A program made the position numbers and the translations under genes. From positions 496,001-560,000 of the forward strand of contig NZ_BMEC01000001.1 of assembly GCF_014636295.1 (NCBI RefSeq): DNA of 64,000 nucleotides, written 5' to 3'. Shown here piece by piece: positions 35,865 to 45,791 of the stretch. Within the stretch, counting starts at the first letter, position 1. Each line of letters opens with the position of its first letter. Under the pieces are notes generated by a model. The model searched no databases and was not told the DNA's origin. It saw only the letters and a program-made list of their open reading frames with translations. This stretch comes from Marivirga lumbricoides. Its GTDB lineage: Bacteria; Bacteroidota; Bacteroidia; Cytophagales; Cyclobacteriaceae.

Positions 35865-37279
35865 ATTTAAGTTTCAAAAATAGAATCGCATTTTATTATA
35901 TGTTGGCTACAGCCATTATTATGGCTGTGGTATTCAGTACCATCTTCTTCATTGTAAAGGGAACAGTAATTCTTAATCTAGACAATGACTTGTCCTACGA
36001 AGCAGAGAAGCATACCAAGGAAGTAGGAATGATAGGCGACAGCATCCAATTCGTTAACAAAGCCGAATGGGAAGAAAGAGAACACAGGGAAGTGCAGGTT
36101 AACCCTGTTTTTATTCAGCTAAATGATAAAAAAGGGAAACTAATGGATAAGTCTCCCAATTTAAAAGGGGGCGATCTCCCTTTTAAGCAATCGGAATTAG
36201 GAATACATTTTGATGCCGAAATCAATAATACCAGCATACGGCAAGTGCAATTGCCTATAGAACAAAATGGGAAAGTAGAAGGATATATTTTAGCGGCTAT
36301 GTCATCAGAATCTTCCCTTTCTGTTATTTTACAGCTTCGAAATGTTCTTCTTATTTCTTACTTCATTGTACTCATTGGCTTATATTTCTTTTCCCGCTTT
36401 CTGGCAGGAAGAAGCATAAAGCCAGTTCAGGAAATGACCAGTACCATTACAAGAATTACTCGGAACAATCTTAAAGAAAGGGTAAGCCTGCCTCAAAATC
36501 AGGATGAAATTTATAATCTTTCCGCCAATTTCAATGCTTTGCTTGAACGCATCGAAAATGCTCTGGAAAGAGAAAAACAATTTACCTCTGATGCCTCTCA
36601 TGAGCTTCGAACACCTCTATCTACCCTCCGGGGCACTTTGGAAGTTCTCATCAGGAAGCCAAGATCACAGGAGGAATACCATGAAAAAATTCAGTTCAGC
36701 CTGAAAGAAATTAATAGAATGGCTGCTACTTTGGAGCAGTTACTCATGCTGGCCCGTTTAGAAAAATCTACCAACGAAAAAAATGACGCATTAATCGATC
36801 TGTCTCAATTAGCTAACGAATCAATATCACGATTTAATACCCAAATAAAGGAGAAGAAAATTAGTATTAAGTCGGAAATGGAAGCTTCACATAGTTTACT
36901 TGTTCCTCACTACTATGGCAGTATTATAATAGACAATATTGTAAGTAATGCTATCAAGTATTCTCATCAGGAAGCTGAAATAACCATAACAATAGCCAGG
37001 GCTGATGATAAAATTGCCTGTACCATCAAAGATGAAGGCATTGGTATTAGGGAAGAAGATTTGAACAATATTTATGAAAGCTTTTTCCGTTCCGATGCGC
37101 TTGTACATAAGCATATTGAGGGTACCGGTTTAGGTTTATCTATCGCCAAAAAATGTGCCGATGCAATTGACGCTGAATTAAAAATAGACAGCAAAGTTGG
37201 CCATGGCACCATTGTGACAATTTTGTTTTCAACAGCTACTAAAAGTGCTCCGGCAAACCTTAACATTAGTGAGTCTTAA
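35861..37279 (+). CDS. HAMP sensor histidine kinase (CusS-like)
   Basis: The 472-residue kinase has two transmembrane helices (about 10-30 and 160-180) flanking a periplasmic sensor region, a HAMP linker, the H-box with His247 (DASHELRTPLS) and the HATPase G-boxes (DEGIGI, GTGLGLSI). It is the cognate kinase of the upstream OmpR-type regulator (four-base overlap, ATGA). The ~120-residue sensor region resembles Cus/Cop-type sensors in size; the metal is not visible in the sequence. Confidence 0.92.
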   Translation: MNLSFKNRIAFYYMLATAIIMAVVFSTIFFIVKGTVILNLDNDLSYEAEKHTKEVGMIGDSIQFVNKAEWEEREHREVQVNPVFIQLNDKKGKLMDKSPNLKGGDLPFKQSELGIHFDAEINNTSIRQVQLPIEQNGKVEGYILAAMSSESSLSVILQLRNVLLISYFIVLIGLYFFSRFLAGRSIKPVQEMTSTITRITRNNLKERVSLPQNQDEIYNLSANFNALLERIENALEREKQFTSDASHELRTPLSTLRGTLEVLIRKPRSQEEYHEKIQFSLKEINRMAATLEQLLMLARLEKSTNEKNDALIDLSQLANESISRFNTQIKEKKISIKSEMEASHSLLVPHYYGSIIIDNIVSNAIKYSHQEAEITITIARADDKIACTIKDEGIGIREEDLNNIYESFFRSDALVHKHIEGTGLGLSIAKKCADAIDAELKIDSKVGHGTIVTILFSTATKSAPANLNISES

Positions 37280-37303
37280 GCAAAAAACCATAAAAACCAT
37301 GAC

Positions 37304-38011
37304 ATGGAAAATACAACGGAAGATTATTTAGCCAATCATTATATACACAGGAGTAACTGGCTGAGAGCTGCTGTACTTGGTGCTAATGATGGAATTTTAT
37401 CCACCGCCAGTTTGGCTATAGGAGTAGCTGCTGCAAGCACCACACGTGAGCCAATTATTCTGGCAACACTTGCCGGATTAGTAGCCGGTGCCCTCTCAAT
37501 GGCAGCAGGTGAATATGTATCTGTAAGCTCCCAAACTGATATTGAAAAGGCAGATATTGAAAGAGAAAGACAGGAACTGGAAGAAACTCCTGCTTTGGAA
37601 TTGCAGAGGCTATCCGAAATTTACCAGGAAAGAGGCTTAAAAAAAGAAACCGCCCTGCTTGTGGCGCAAGAGTTAACTGCTCATGATGCCTTAGGTACGC
37701 ACATAAGAGATGAGCTAGGCATCAATGAAATAAGCAAAGCTAAACCTTTACAGGCTGCTTTGGCATCAGGTGCTGCTTTTAGCGCTGGGGGGCTACTGCC
37801 GCTTTTGGTAACATTGTTTTTGCCACTTCCCTACATGGAATATCTTTTATATGCCTTTGCTATCTTATTTTTAGCACTTTTAGGAGCCCTGGCCGCCAAG
37901 ACCGGAGGCTCAGGAATTTTAAAGGCTGTGTTGCGTATTACTTTTTGGGGTACGGTGGCTATGGGGCTTACGGCATTGGTAGGCCATTTATTCGGCATAA
38001 GCCTGGCTTAA
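37304..38011 (+). CDS. VIT1/CCC1-family transporter
   Basis: The 235-residue membrane protein has the VIT family pattern: NWLRAAVLGANDGILSTASLAIGVA, AGALSMAAGEYVSVSSQTD, a charged metal-binding-type middle (IERERQELEE...), and three C-terminal helices. Homologues move Fe2+ or Mn2+. It follows the kinase gene by 24 bases and is probably in the same operon, ahead of the efflux pump. Confidence 0.88.
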   Translation: MENTTEDYLANHYIHRSNWLRAAVLGANDGILSTASLAIGVAAASTTREPIILATLAGLVAGALSMAAGEYVSVSSQTDIEKADIERERQELEETPALELQRLSEIYQERGLKKETALLVAQELTAHDALGTHIRDELGINEISKAKPLQAALASGAAFSAGGLLPLLVTLFLPLPYMEYLLYAFAILFLALLGALAAKTGGSGILKAVLRITFWGTVAMGLTALVGHLFGISLA

Positions 38012-38020
38012 AAAATCAAT

Positions 38021-38078
38021 CTTAAGCCAATCTTAAGAAAAGCTTGAGAAAAGCCTTAGAAACACTCTTCTACATTTA
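38021..38078 (+). promoter_or_regulatory. predicted response-regulator operator array and promoter of the efflux pump
   Basis: Four hexamers start exactly 11 bp apart: CTTAAG (38021), CTTAAG (38032), CTTGAG (38043) and CCTTAG (38054). The last ends 11 bases before TACATTTA (38071-38078), one mismatch from TAnnTTTG. The array phase and distance equal those at 35133-35190. Confidence 0.65.
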
Positions 38079-38104
38079 CTGTGTAATTCAAATGCTACAC
38101 ATTA

Positions 38105-41100
38105 ATGTTAGAAAAGATCATTCAGTACAGCATCCATCATAAGCTAATCATACTTCTGTTTTCAGCAGGAATTATCGGGTTCGGAATTTATTCATTGACC
38201 CAAATTCCTATTGGTGCAGTTCCGGATATCACTAACAACCAGGTACAAATAATTACTACTTCAAGAAATTTGGCCACTGAGGATGTGGAGAAATTTCTTA
38301 CTTATCCGGTGGAACTTGAAATGGCTAATTTACCGGATGTAAAAGAAATCAGGTCTGTATCCAAATTCGGACTTTCTGTAGTAACAGTAGTTTTTGATGA
38401 GAAACTAGGTACTTATCTGCCACGGCAGTTAATTGCTGAGAAAATAAAAGCTGCAGAAGAAAAAATCCCCGCAGGATTTGGGAAACCTTTCATGGGGCCT
38501 ATTACCACAGGTCTTGGTGAAATTTATCAATATGTAATTGAGGTTGACTCTGCTTACCGGAATATATATTCTTTAGCAGATGTACGCACCATTCAGGACT
38601 GGTTGGTTAAACGCCAGCTTTCCGGCATTCCGGGAGTAGTGGAAGTAAATACCTGGGGAGGTTATCTCAAACAATATGAAGTAGCCATTAATCCTGAAAA
38701 GTTAAGAAGCCTCCATATTTCTGTTGCCCAAACCTATTCAGCCCTGGAAAAAAACAATAGCGTGGCCGGTGGTGGTTACATAGAAAAAACCAATCAGGCC
38801 TATTTCATAAGAGGTGAAGGCCTGGTAAATTCCCTGGAAGACATTGAAAATATAGTAATTGAAAATAGAAATGGAATCCCTGTTTTTATTAAAGATGTAG
38901 CTGAAGTAGGCTTTGGGCATGCTACCCGTTTTGGTGCAATTACAGGCAATGGAGAAGGGGAAAAAGTTTTGGGTCAGGTAATGATGCTAAAAGGCGCTAA
39001 CTCCAAGGCCGTTATAGAAGCTGTGAAAGAGAGAGTAGCTCAAATTTCACCCTCACTGCCTCCCGGCATCAGTATTAATCCTTTTTTAGAAAGAAGTGAA
39101 CTGATTGCAAAAACGACTTTCACAATTGCAGAAAACCTCATTCTGGGTTGTTTAATCGTAATTTTTGTAGTCGTTTTGCTACTTGGAAACCTGCGTTCCG
39201 GCCTGGTGGTGGCTTCCGTAATCCCTATGTGTCTGCTTTTTGCTTTATCTCTCATGTACATCTTTGGTGTTGATGCCAACCTAATGAGCCTGGGAGCTAT
39301 TGATTTTGGGATCATCATTGATGGAGCAGTTATTATTGTGGAGTTTATTGCTTTTAAGATTACTGCCGAACGCACAACGCTTTTATCATTACCGAAAGAG
39401 GAACGTCAAAATTTTATTGACAATATTACCCTTACAGGAGCTACTAAAATGATGCATTCTGCAGTATTTGGGCAACTCATTATTATCATTGTTTTTATCC
39501 CGATACTTTCCCTGGTGGGTGTGGAAGGCAAAATGTTCCGCCCCATGGCTTTGGTATTCTGCTTCGCACTGCTGGGCGCTATGATACTGTGTTTTACCTA
39601 CGTGCCGGTAATGGCTTCGCTTTTTATTAAACCTGCCAATACCTCTAAAAAAACTATTTCATCACGACTTATCATTTTTTTGGAGGACAAATACAAACCT
39701 TCAATGGCCTGGGCACTAAGAAGGAAAAAATTAGTACTGGGACTTGCTGCTACTCTCCTACTTGCTGTTGCGTTTCTTTTCTCAAAAATGGGCGGAGAAT
39801 TTGTACCCACATTGGATGAAGGCGATTTTGTTATTCAGTCTGTGCTCAAAACGGGAACCTCACTGAGTAAAACTACGGAAGCCACAACCAAAATTGAACG
39901 TATTCTACTAAAGTTTCCTGAAGTTGAACAAGTTGTAAGCAGAATTGGAGCTGCCGAAGTACCCACCGACCCCATGTCGATGGAGGAAAGTGATGTAATC
40001 ATAAAGTTGAAACCTAAAGGTGAATGGACTTCTGCCGAGACAAAAGATGAATTAGCAGAAAAATTTAAAGAAGCCCTGGCGGAAATACCGGGTGTTGACT
40101 TTGAATTTACCCAACCGATAGAGATGCGTTTCAATGAGCTGATTACGGGAGTGCGTGCGGATTTGGCTATTAAAATTTTTGGGGAAGACCTGGACATTCT
40201 GTATAAAAAAGCACTGGAAGTAGAAAAGGCTATTCAAAATATTGAAGGTGCTGCTGACATTACAGTGGAGAAAGTAGCAGGACTTCCTCAGATGTCTGTA
40301 AAATATGACCGACAAAAAATTGCCAAATATGGTATTAATGTAGAAGACCTCAACAGCATCATCAGCATGGGTTTTGCGGGAATGTCAGCAGGAACTGTTT
40401 TTGAAGGAGAAAAACAATTTGACTTGGCGATGCGATTCGATAAAGCACACCACCAAAGCATTTCAGATATTGAGAATGCGACCATTCAACTACCGAATGG
40501 CAACCAACTTCCACTGAGTGAATTTGCCAGTATCAGCTTTACAAAAGGTCCGGCAAAAATATCAAGAGACAATACCAAAAGAAGAATTGTAGTAGGTGTG
40601 AACGTCCGAAACAGGGATTTGGAATCCGTTGTAAACGATGTTCAGCAGGTAATCAGTAAAGAAATTAATTTACCCATCGGCTATACCATTGCCTACGGAG
40701 GTCAATTTGAGAACCTGAGAACAGCACGGGAAAGGCTGATGATTGCAGTCCCTATAGCACTGATTCTTATATTTATCCTCCTCTATTTTGCTTTTGATTC
40801 TGTGAAAGAAGCGCTGATTATTTACAGCGCTATTCCTATGTCGGCAATTGGTGGAGTAATTCTTCTATACCTCCGGGATCTGCCTTTCAGTATTTCTGCC
40901 GGAGTAGGGTTTATTGCTCTTTTCGGAATAGCGGTTCTTAATGGAATTGTTCTTATTGAGGAGTTCAAAGAATTAAAAGCACACGGCATCACCAACCTCA
41001 ACAGGAGGATTCTGATAGGTACAAAGAATAGGTTAAGACCTGTTTTGCTCACCGCATCAGCGGCTGCTTTAGGCTTTTTACCCATGGCCATTTCAACCTC

Positions 41101-42433
41101 TGCAGGTGCTGAAGTACAAAGACCTTTGGCTACTGTAGTGGTAGGTGGTTTAGTTTCTGCCACAGTGCTAACACTCATTGTACTACCGGTTCTGTATGCC
41201 CTATTCGATAGAAAAGGACATTTTCCAAAGGTAAAGTTACCTGTAAAGATGATGGTACTATTCATTCTTTTGATATCCCCCATGCTTAGCTTTAGCCAGC
41301 ATAAAAAAATTACTGTGGAGCAGGCAATAGAAATTGCACTCAAAAACAACAAAGCTCTACAGGCCTCGGCTCAATCGGTACAGCAAAGCCAGCAACTGTT
41401 GGGTACTGCCATCAGCATCCCAAAAACAGAGATTTATTACAATAAGGATAATAATAACATAGCCCCTAACAATTTACCCTTGAATGTGTGGGGAATTAAT
41501 CAATCCATTCAATTTCCTACTGTATATGGAGCACAACGTGAAGTAATGGAGGGGAAATTACAATTAACAAATGATCAATATGCTAGAGATCAATATTATG
41601 TAAGCAAGGAAGTATCTAAGGTGTACTATGAAATTGTTTACTGGCAACAAATGGCAGATAATTACCATTACCTGGATAGCTTATATACTGCTTTTGAGCA
41701 TGCAGCCATGAGAAGGTTTGAGCAAGGTGAATCCAATTACCTTGAAAAACTGACAGCTGAAACTAAAAAGAAAGAGGTATCTCTCATGCTCAATCAAATG
41801 GAAGAAAGCATCCGGAAATCTTATGTTATACTTAATCAATGGCTGCAAACTGACTCTCTTTATTTGCTGGACAGTTCGCTTGAACAGGTAAAATTGATTC
41901 CTATTGATACCCTGCAGCACCCAACAGTGCAGTTCTACAGGGATGCCATCAGTCTTTCTGAAAAGGAACTTCACCTGGAAAAACAAAGATTACTTCCCGA
42001 CCTAAACTTTTCCCTTTTCCAGGGAACAAACAATGGTCCTGAAGCAGAAACCTATACAGGTTTTCAGGTGGGTATTGCCATCCCTTTATGGTTTGGCGCT
42101 CATAAATCTAAGATAGCTGCAGCAGCCACGGGCCATTCAATTCTGAGTGCTCAAAGCGAGAACTACAAGACACAATTAGTCTCTCGCTATCAGTCGCTTG
42201 CTTCAGATTTGAGAAAATTTAAGGAAGGTATCAATTACTATCATTCGACCGGAAAAAAGCTTTCTGAGGAGACTCTTTTTCATGCCATAAAGGCTTTTCA
42301 GAACGGTGAGATAGACTTTCTACAATACATTCAGCTCTTGGAAAATGCTAAAAATATTGAGAGCAACTATCTCACTACACTTTTTCAGTACAATATGACA
42401 GCACTGGAAGCAAACTATTTGAATAATAATTAA
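38105..42433 (+). CDS. CzcA/CusA heavy-metal RND efflux pump fused to a TolC-type outer-membrane factor
   Basis: The 1442-residue protein starts with a complete HME-type RND pump (residues 1 to about 1040; GAVPDITNNQVQI at 38-50, 12 helices, the DFGxxxDG motif DFGIIIDGAV in helix 4). From residue 1049 an in-frame ATG ATG leads a signal-peptide-like segment (MMVLFILLISPMLSFSQ) and a TolC domain of about 380 residues with ITVEQAIEIALKNN. It probably exports Cu, Zn or Co across both membranes with the next gene as adaptor. Such fusions are known in Bacteroidota. The stop codon overlaps the adaptor start by one base. Confidence 0.92.
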   Translation: MLEKIIQYSIHHKLIILLFSAGIIGFGIYSLTQIPIGAVPDITNNQVQIITTSRNLATEDVEKFLTYPVELEMANLPDVKEIRSVSKFGLSVVTVVFDEKLGTYLPRQLIAEKIKAAEEKIPAGFGKPFMGPITTGLGEIYQYVIEVDSAYRNIYSLADVRTIQDWLVKRQLSGIPGVVEVNTWGGYLKQYEVAINPEKLRSLHISVAQTYSALEKNNSVAGGGYIEKTNQAYFIRGEGLVNSLEDIENIVIENRNGIPVFIKDVAEVGFGHATRFGAITGNGEGEKVLGQVMMLKGANSKAVIEAVKERVAQISPSLPPGISINPFLERSELIAKTTFTIAENLILGCLIVIFVVVLLLGNLRSGLVVASVIPMCLLFALSLMYIFGVDANLMSLGAIDFGIIIDGAVIIVEFIAFKITAERTTLLSLPKEERQNFIDNITLTGATKMMHSAVFGQLIIIIVFIPILSLVGVEGKMFRPMALVFCFALLGAMILCFTYVPVMASLFIKPANTSKKTISSRLIIFLEDKYKPSMAWALRRKKLVLGLAATLLLAVAFLFSKMGGEFVPTLDEGDFVIQSVLKTGTSLSKTTEATTKIERILLKFPEVEQVVSRIGAAEVPTDPMSMEESDVIIKLKPKGEWTSAETKDELAEKFKEALAEIPGVDFEFTQPIEMRFNELITGVRADLAIKIFGEDLDILYKKALEVEKAIQNIEGAADITVEKVAGLPQMSVKYDRQKIAKYGINVEDLNSIISMGFAGMSAGTVFEGEKQFDLAMRFDKAHHQSISDIENATIQLPNGNQLPLSEFASISFTKGPAKISRDNTKRRIVVGVNVRNRDLESVVNDVQQVISKEINLPIGYTIAYGGQFENLRTARERLMIAVPIALILIFILLYFAFDSVKEALIIYSAIPMSAIGGVILLYLRDLPFSISAGVGFIALFGIAVLNGIVLIEEFKELKAHGITNLNRRILIGTKNRLRPVLLTASAAALGFLPMAISTSAGAEVQRPLATVVVGGLVSATVLTLIVLPVLYALFDRKGHFPKVKLPVKMMVLFILLISPMLSFSQHKKITVEQAIEIALKNNKALQASAQSVQQSQQLLGTAISIPKTEIYYNKDNNNIAPNNLPLNVWGINQSIQFPTVYGAQREVMEGKLQLTNDQYARDQYYVSKEVSKVYYEIVYWQQMADNYHYLDSLYTAFEHAAMRRFEQGESNYLEKLTAETKKKEVSLMLNQMEESIRKSYVILNQWLQTDSLYLLDSSLEQVKLIPIDTLQHPTVQFYRDAISLSEKELHLEKQRLLPDLNFSLFQGTNNGPEAETYTGFQVGIAIPLWFGAHKSKIAAAATGHSILSAQSENYKTQLVSRYQSLASDLRKFKEGINYYHSTGKKLSEETLFHAIKAFQNGEIDFLQYIQLLENAKNIESNYLTTLFQYNMTALEANYLNNN

Positions 42434-43596
42434 TGATGAACGCAATGAAAACTCAAGCTTTAGTTTTTTTCTTGATTGTCTTTTCCCTTCTTCTGGCTTC
42501 CTGTTCCTCCACACCGGAGCCACCAATGGCTAATGAAAATTTAAATCAGGCTAAAGAAGAAAACATTTATGAAATCACTAAAAAGCAATTTCAGTCGGCA
42601 AGTATGGAATTGGGGCAATTGGAAAAGACAGCATTTCATGAGGTAGTACAGGCCAGGGGAATGTTTGATGTACCTCCTGAAAATAAGGCAGCTGTGAGCT
42701 GTTACTTTGGAGGCACTGTTAAAAGTATAAAGCTACTGCCCGGAGAAAAAGTAAAAAAAGGTCAGGTATTATTCATGCTTGAAAACCCTGATTATGTACA
42801 AATTCAACAGGATTTTCTGGAGGCACAAGGGCAGCTATCCTACCTTAAGGCTGACTACGAAAGGCAGAAAAACCTGGCAAAGGATAGCGTAACCTCTCAG
42901 AAGAATTTTGCGAAGGCTGAATCTGACTACAGAGTTACAAGTGCTAAAGTGAAAGGGCTAAGTAAAAAACTAGCGCTGATGAACATTAATCCTCATACCC
43001 TTACTGTGGAAAATATTAGTACCACTATACCCATACTTTCTCCTATTGCTGGTTATGTAACCGAGGTGGCCATATCCAGAGGAGCCTTTCTTACTCCTTC
43101 ACAACTAGCGGTTAGCCTGGTAGACCCTGACCATATCCATTTGGAGTTAAACATTTTTGAAAAAGATTTGGCTAAAGTAAGTGTAGGTCAGTCTATCAGG
43201 TTCAGCATTCAGGAAGATAAAAGTGCAAGCTATGAGGCGACAGTGCATTTGGTAAATAAAACGATCGGGCAGGAAAATAGAACAGTAGGTATTCACGGAC
43301 ATTTAGCCGATGAAAAACTGGCAGCTCAATTTAATCCCGGAATGTATATAGAGGCAGAAATTTTCACTAATACAGAAGAAAAAAGCGCCTTACCTAAAGA
43401 GGCTGTAGTGGAGCTGGATAATAAATACTATGCACTGGTATTGAAAGATTCTTCTGCTACCGCTTATACTTTTCAAAGAACTGAAGTGAAAACTGGACTT
43501 TCAAATAATGAACGGATGGAGGTATTGAATACCTCAGCATTCGATGAAAATACGCAATTTTTAACTAGAGGCGCTTTTAACCTTATAACCGAATAA
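42433..43596 (+). CDS. RND periplasmic adaptor (CusB/CzcB-like) lipoprotein
   Basis: The 387-residue membrane-fusion protein has a lipobox (LLASC, Cys24), a barrel-sandwich half at about 85-105, an alpha-hairpin (about 118-175) and the second lipoyl half (SPIAGYVTEVAISRGAFL). It bridges the RND pump and TolC. Start and the pump's stop overlap by one base (TAATG), giving translational coupling. No N- or C-terminal metal-binding extension is evident. Confidence 0.92.
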   Translation: MMNAMKTQALVFFLIVFSLLLASCSSTPEPPMANENLNQAKEENIYEITKKQFQSASMELGQLEKTAFHEVVQARGMFDVPPENKAAVSCYFGGTVKSIKLLPGEKVKKGQVLFMLENPDYVQIQQDFLEAQGQLSYLKADYERQKNLAKDSVTSQKNFAKAESDYRVTSAKVKGLSKKLALMNINPHTLTVENISTTIPILSPIAGYVTEVAISRGAFLTPSQLAVSLVDPDHIHLELNIFEKDLAKVSVGQSIRFSIQEDKSASYEATVHLVNKTIGQENRTVGIHGHLADEKLAAQFNPGMYIEAEIFTNTEEKSALPKEAVVELDNKYYALVLKDSSATAYTFQRTEVKTGLSNNERMEVLNTSAFDENTQFLTRGAFNLITE

Positions 43597-43598
43597 TT

Positions 43599-44066
43599 AT
43601 GAATGATGCCCATATTCACTTGCTCGTTAATCATGTACCTATAGTAGGTCTATTGATAGGAATTCTTGTACTGTTGGCAGGAATGCTACTTAAAAAAGCA
43701 GAAGTAAAAATAACTGCTATGGCAATTTTCATTTTTAGTGCCCTTGCATCAATTGTCACTTTTTACAGTGGCGAAGGAGCTGAAGAAGTGCTGGAGAATT
43801 TAGCAGGGTACAGCGAAACGTTGATGCATTTACACGAAGAAGATGCAGAAGCCTTTTTTATGTTAACATTGATTTTAGGCAGTTTGTCTTTTATTACGCT
43901 TATCGCAGAGATTAAAAAAGCGAAGTTCTCAAAATACCTGATGATTTTATGTTTACTAGTAGCCTTAACTGATGGAGTATTAGCCACTTTCGCAGGAAAC
44001 AGTGGTGGAGAAATAACCCATAAAGAAATAAGAAATGAAGCAAAAATAATCGAAATTAACAGATAG
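43599..44066 (+). CDS. membrane protein, DUF2231-like
   Basis: The 155-residue protein has four hydrophobic helices and starts with MNDAHIHLLVNHVPIVG, where three His lie on one face of helix 1, reminiscent of haem- or metal-binding DUF2231-type proteins. Lys- and Glu-rich loops follow. It starts two bases after the adaptor stop, so it is part of the pump operon. Function unknown. Confidence 0.65.
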   Translation: MNDAHIHLLVNHVPIVGLLIGILVLLAGMLLKKAEVKITAMAIFIFSALASIVTFYSGEGAEEVLENLAGYSETLMHLHEEDAEAFFMLTLILGSLSFITLIAEIKKAKFSKYLMILCLLVALTDGVLATFAGNSGGEITHKEIRNEAKIIEINR

Positions 44067-44121
44067 AAAACTCACAGATATCAGTCTTATACATCTAAAA
44101 AATCACTAAAATAGAATAGTC

Positions 44122-44565
44122 ATGAAACAGCTTGTAATAGTATTTATAGCAATAGCGATGAATTTAAATGCATCAATAGCGCAGGAATGGAAAACGGACT
44201 TTGTAAAAGCAAAAGAGATCGCCTCAAAAGAAAATAAACCCATCATACTTGTTTTTCAGGGATCTGACTGGTGCGCACCCTGCATCAAATTAGACCGCTC
44301 TATATGGAGTACTGATATTTTTAAAGCGTATGCCAAAGATCATTATGTAATGCTGCAGGCTGACTTCCCCAGGAAAAAAGCAAATGCACTTTCCCCTGCT
44401 CAGGCAGAAGCTAATGCAAAACTGGCAGAAACCTATAATAAAAACGGGATATTCCCTTTCGTGGTAGTGCTGGATAAAACAGGTAAGGTACTCGGAGAAA
44501 CCGGTTATAAAAAGTTAACACCAGAGGAATACATCAAAGAATTGAACTCATTAATTGCTCAATAA
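44122..44565 (+). CDS. exported thioredoxin-like protein
   Basis: The 147-residue protein has a signal peptide (to about residue 20) and a thioredoxin fold with the active site WCAPC (about residues 50-54) in FQGSDWCAPCIKLDRSIW, plus the cis-Pro region NGIFPFVVVLDKTGKVLG. It likely reduces disulphides in the periplasm. It is the first gene of a thioredoxin-ApbE-DUF4266-DUF3570 run; the ApbE start follows its stop directly. Confidence 0.9.
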   Translation: MKQLVIVFIAIAMNLNASIAQEWKTDFVKAKEIASKENKPIILVFQGSDWCAPCIKLDRSIWSTDIFKAYAKDHYVMLQADFPRKKANALSPAQAEANAKLAETYNKNGIFPFVVVLDKTGKVLGETGYKKLTPEEYIKELNSLIAQ

Positions 44566-45546
44566 GTGAAAAAGCTCATCCTTATTTTCTTCATCCCTTT
44601 CTCTTTTGCATGCATTGCTCAGCAGAGCTATAAGCGTACACTTAAGTTGATGGGAAGCCGCTTTGATATTACCGTGGTAGCGGATGATGAAACTAATGCC
44701 AATGTTGAAATCGATAGAGCAATTGCTGAGATCACCAGGATTGAAAGATTAATTTCTTCGTGGGATGCTAACTCTCAAACCTCAGAAATCAACAGAAATG
44801 CTGGCATCCGGCCAGTAAAGGTTGAGGCAGAGCTATTTCAACTAATAGAACGAGCCATTAATATTTCAAAATTAACTGATGGTGCATTTGATATTACATA
44901 TGCTTCTATGGATAAGATCTGGAAGTTTGATGGCACAATGAAAGAAATGCCCGGTGAGAAAGAAATAGCTAATTCGGTAGCAAAAGTAGGCTACGATAAA
45001 ATTATATTAGACAAAGAAAACAGCACTGTTTTCCTAAAAGCGGAAGGAATGAAAATCGGCTTTGGCGCTATAGGAAAAGGTTACGCAGCAGATCAGGCGA
45101 AAAATCTTCTGATGGCTAAAGGTGTTCCGGCAGGCATTATCAACGCTTCGGGCGATATGAACACCTGGGGAAAGCAGCCCAATGGAGAAGAATGGCAGGT
45201 AGCCATCACTAACCCTATGGATAAGTCAAAGTCATATGGGTTGCTCCCTATTACAGACGGTGCTGTGGTTACTTCCGGCAACTATGAGAAATTTGTTGAG
45301 TTTAATGGCACACATTATACGCATATTATTGACCCGAGATCCGGAATGCCCTCCAGCGGCATTATCAGTGTAACGGTATTTGCACCTAAAGCTGAGCTTG
45401 CAGATGCACTAGCCACCTCCGTATTTGTGATGGGGGTTGAGGTTGGTTTAAACCGAATAAATCAGCTGCCCAAAGTAGAGTGTATTATTATTGATGATAC
45501 CGGAAAAGTTTTCACTTCAGATAATATTCAAATTAAAAAACTATGA
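44566..45546 (+). CDS. apbE: FAD:protein FMN transferase
   Basis: The 326-residue protein has a signal peptide and the ApbE motifs GFGAIGKGYAAD, INASGDMN, GAVVTSGNYEKF, YTHIIDPRSGMP and ADALATSVFVMG. It covalently attaches FMN from FAD to a Thr or Ser of an exported target. The start is GTG at 44566, right after the thioredoxin stop. It overlaps the DUF4266 gene by four bases. Its target is expected nearby. Confidence 0.93.
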   Translation: MKKLILIFFIPFSFACIAQQSYKRTLKLMGSRFDITVVADDETNANVEIDRAIAEITRIERLISSWDANSQTSEINRNAGIRPVKVEAELFQLIERAINISKLTDGAFDITYASMDKIWKFDGTMKEMPGEKEIANSVAKVGYDKIILDKENSTVFLKAEGMKIGFGAIGKGYAADQAKNLLMAKGVPAGIINASGDMNTWGKQPNGEEWQVAITNPMDKSKSYGLLPITDGAVVTSGNYEKFVEFNGTHYTHIIDPRSGMPSSGIISVTVFAPKAELADALATSVFVMGVEVGLNRINQLPKVECIIIDDTGKVFTSDNIQIKKL

Positions 45547-45755
45547 TCAAGCGCTTATTCATATGGCTCTTTGCAGCAACCACTTTCACCTCCTGTGTGG
45601 TGGTGAAAGAATACGATAAGGTGAACCTTAACGATCCGGATATGGCACTAGCAGATAAAAAGAGTGACCGAAATGTAACTACAATGCACTCTTACCGGGA
45701 GGCCGCGGTAGGTGCTAACGGAGGTAAAACAGGTGGCGGATGCGGCTGTAATTAA
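45543..45755 (+). CDS. DUF4266 lipoprotein
   Basis: The 70-residue lipoprotein has a signal ending in TTFTSC (Cys18), a conserved stretch VKEYDKVNLNDPDMAL, and a Gly-rich end GGKTGGGCGCN with Cys67 and Cys69. It matches the small DUF4266 family, which accompanies ApbE and DUF3570. Its ATG overlaps the apbE stop by four bases. The C-terminal CGC pair could hold a metal or disulphide; this is inference. Confidence 0.9.
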   Translation: MIKRLFIWLFAATTFTSCVVVKEYDKVNLNDPDMALADKKSDRNVTTMHSYREAAVGANGGKTGGGCGCN

Positions 45756-45791
45756 TTCTTTTACTGATACTAAGGCGAAACGCAAAACAGC

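Noticed and set aside
40822-41352. Minus-strand frame of 176 residues
   Set aside because: It is antisense to the conserved RND pump; composition and codon use follow from the opposite-strand gene.
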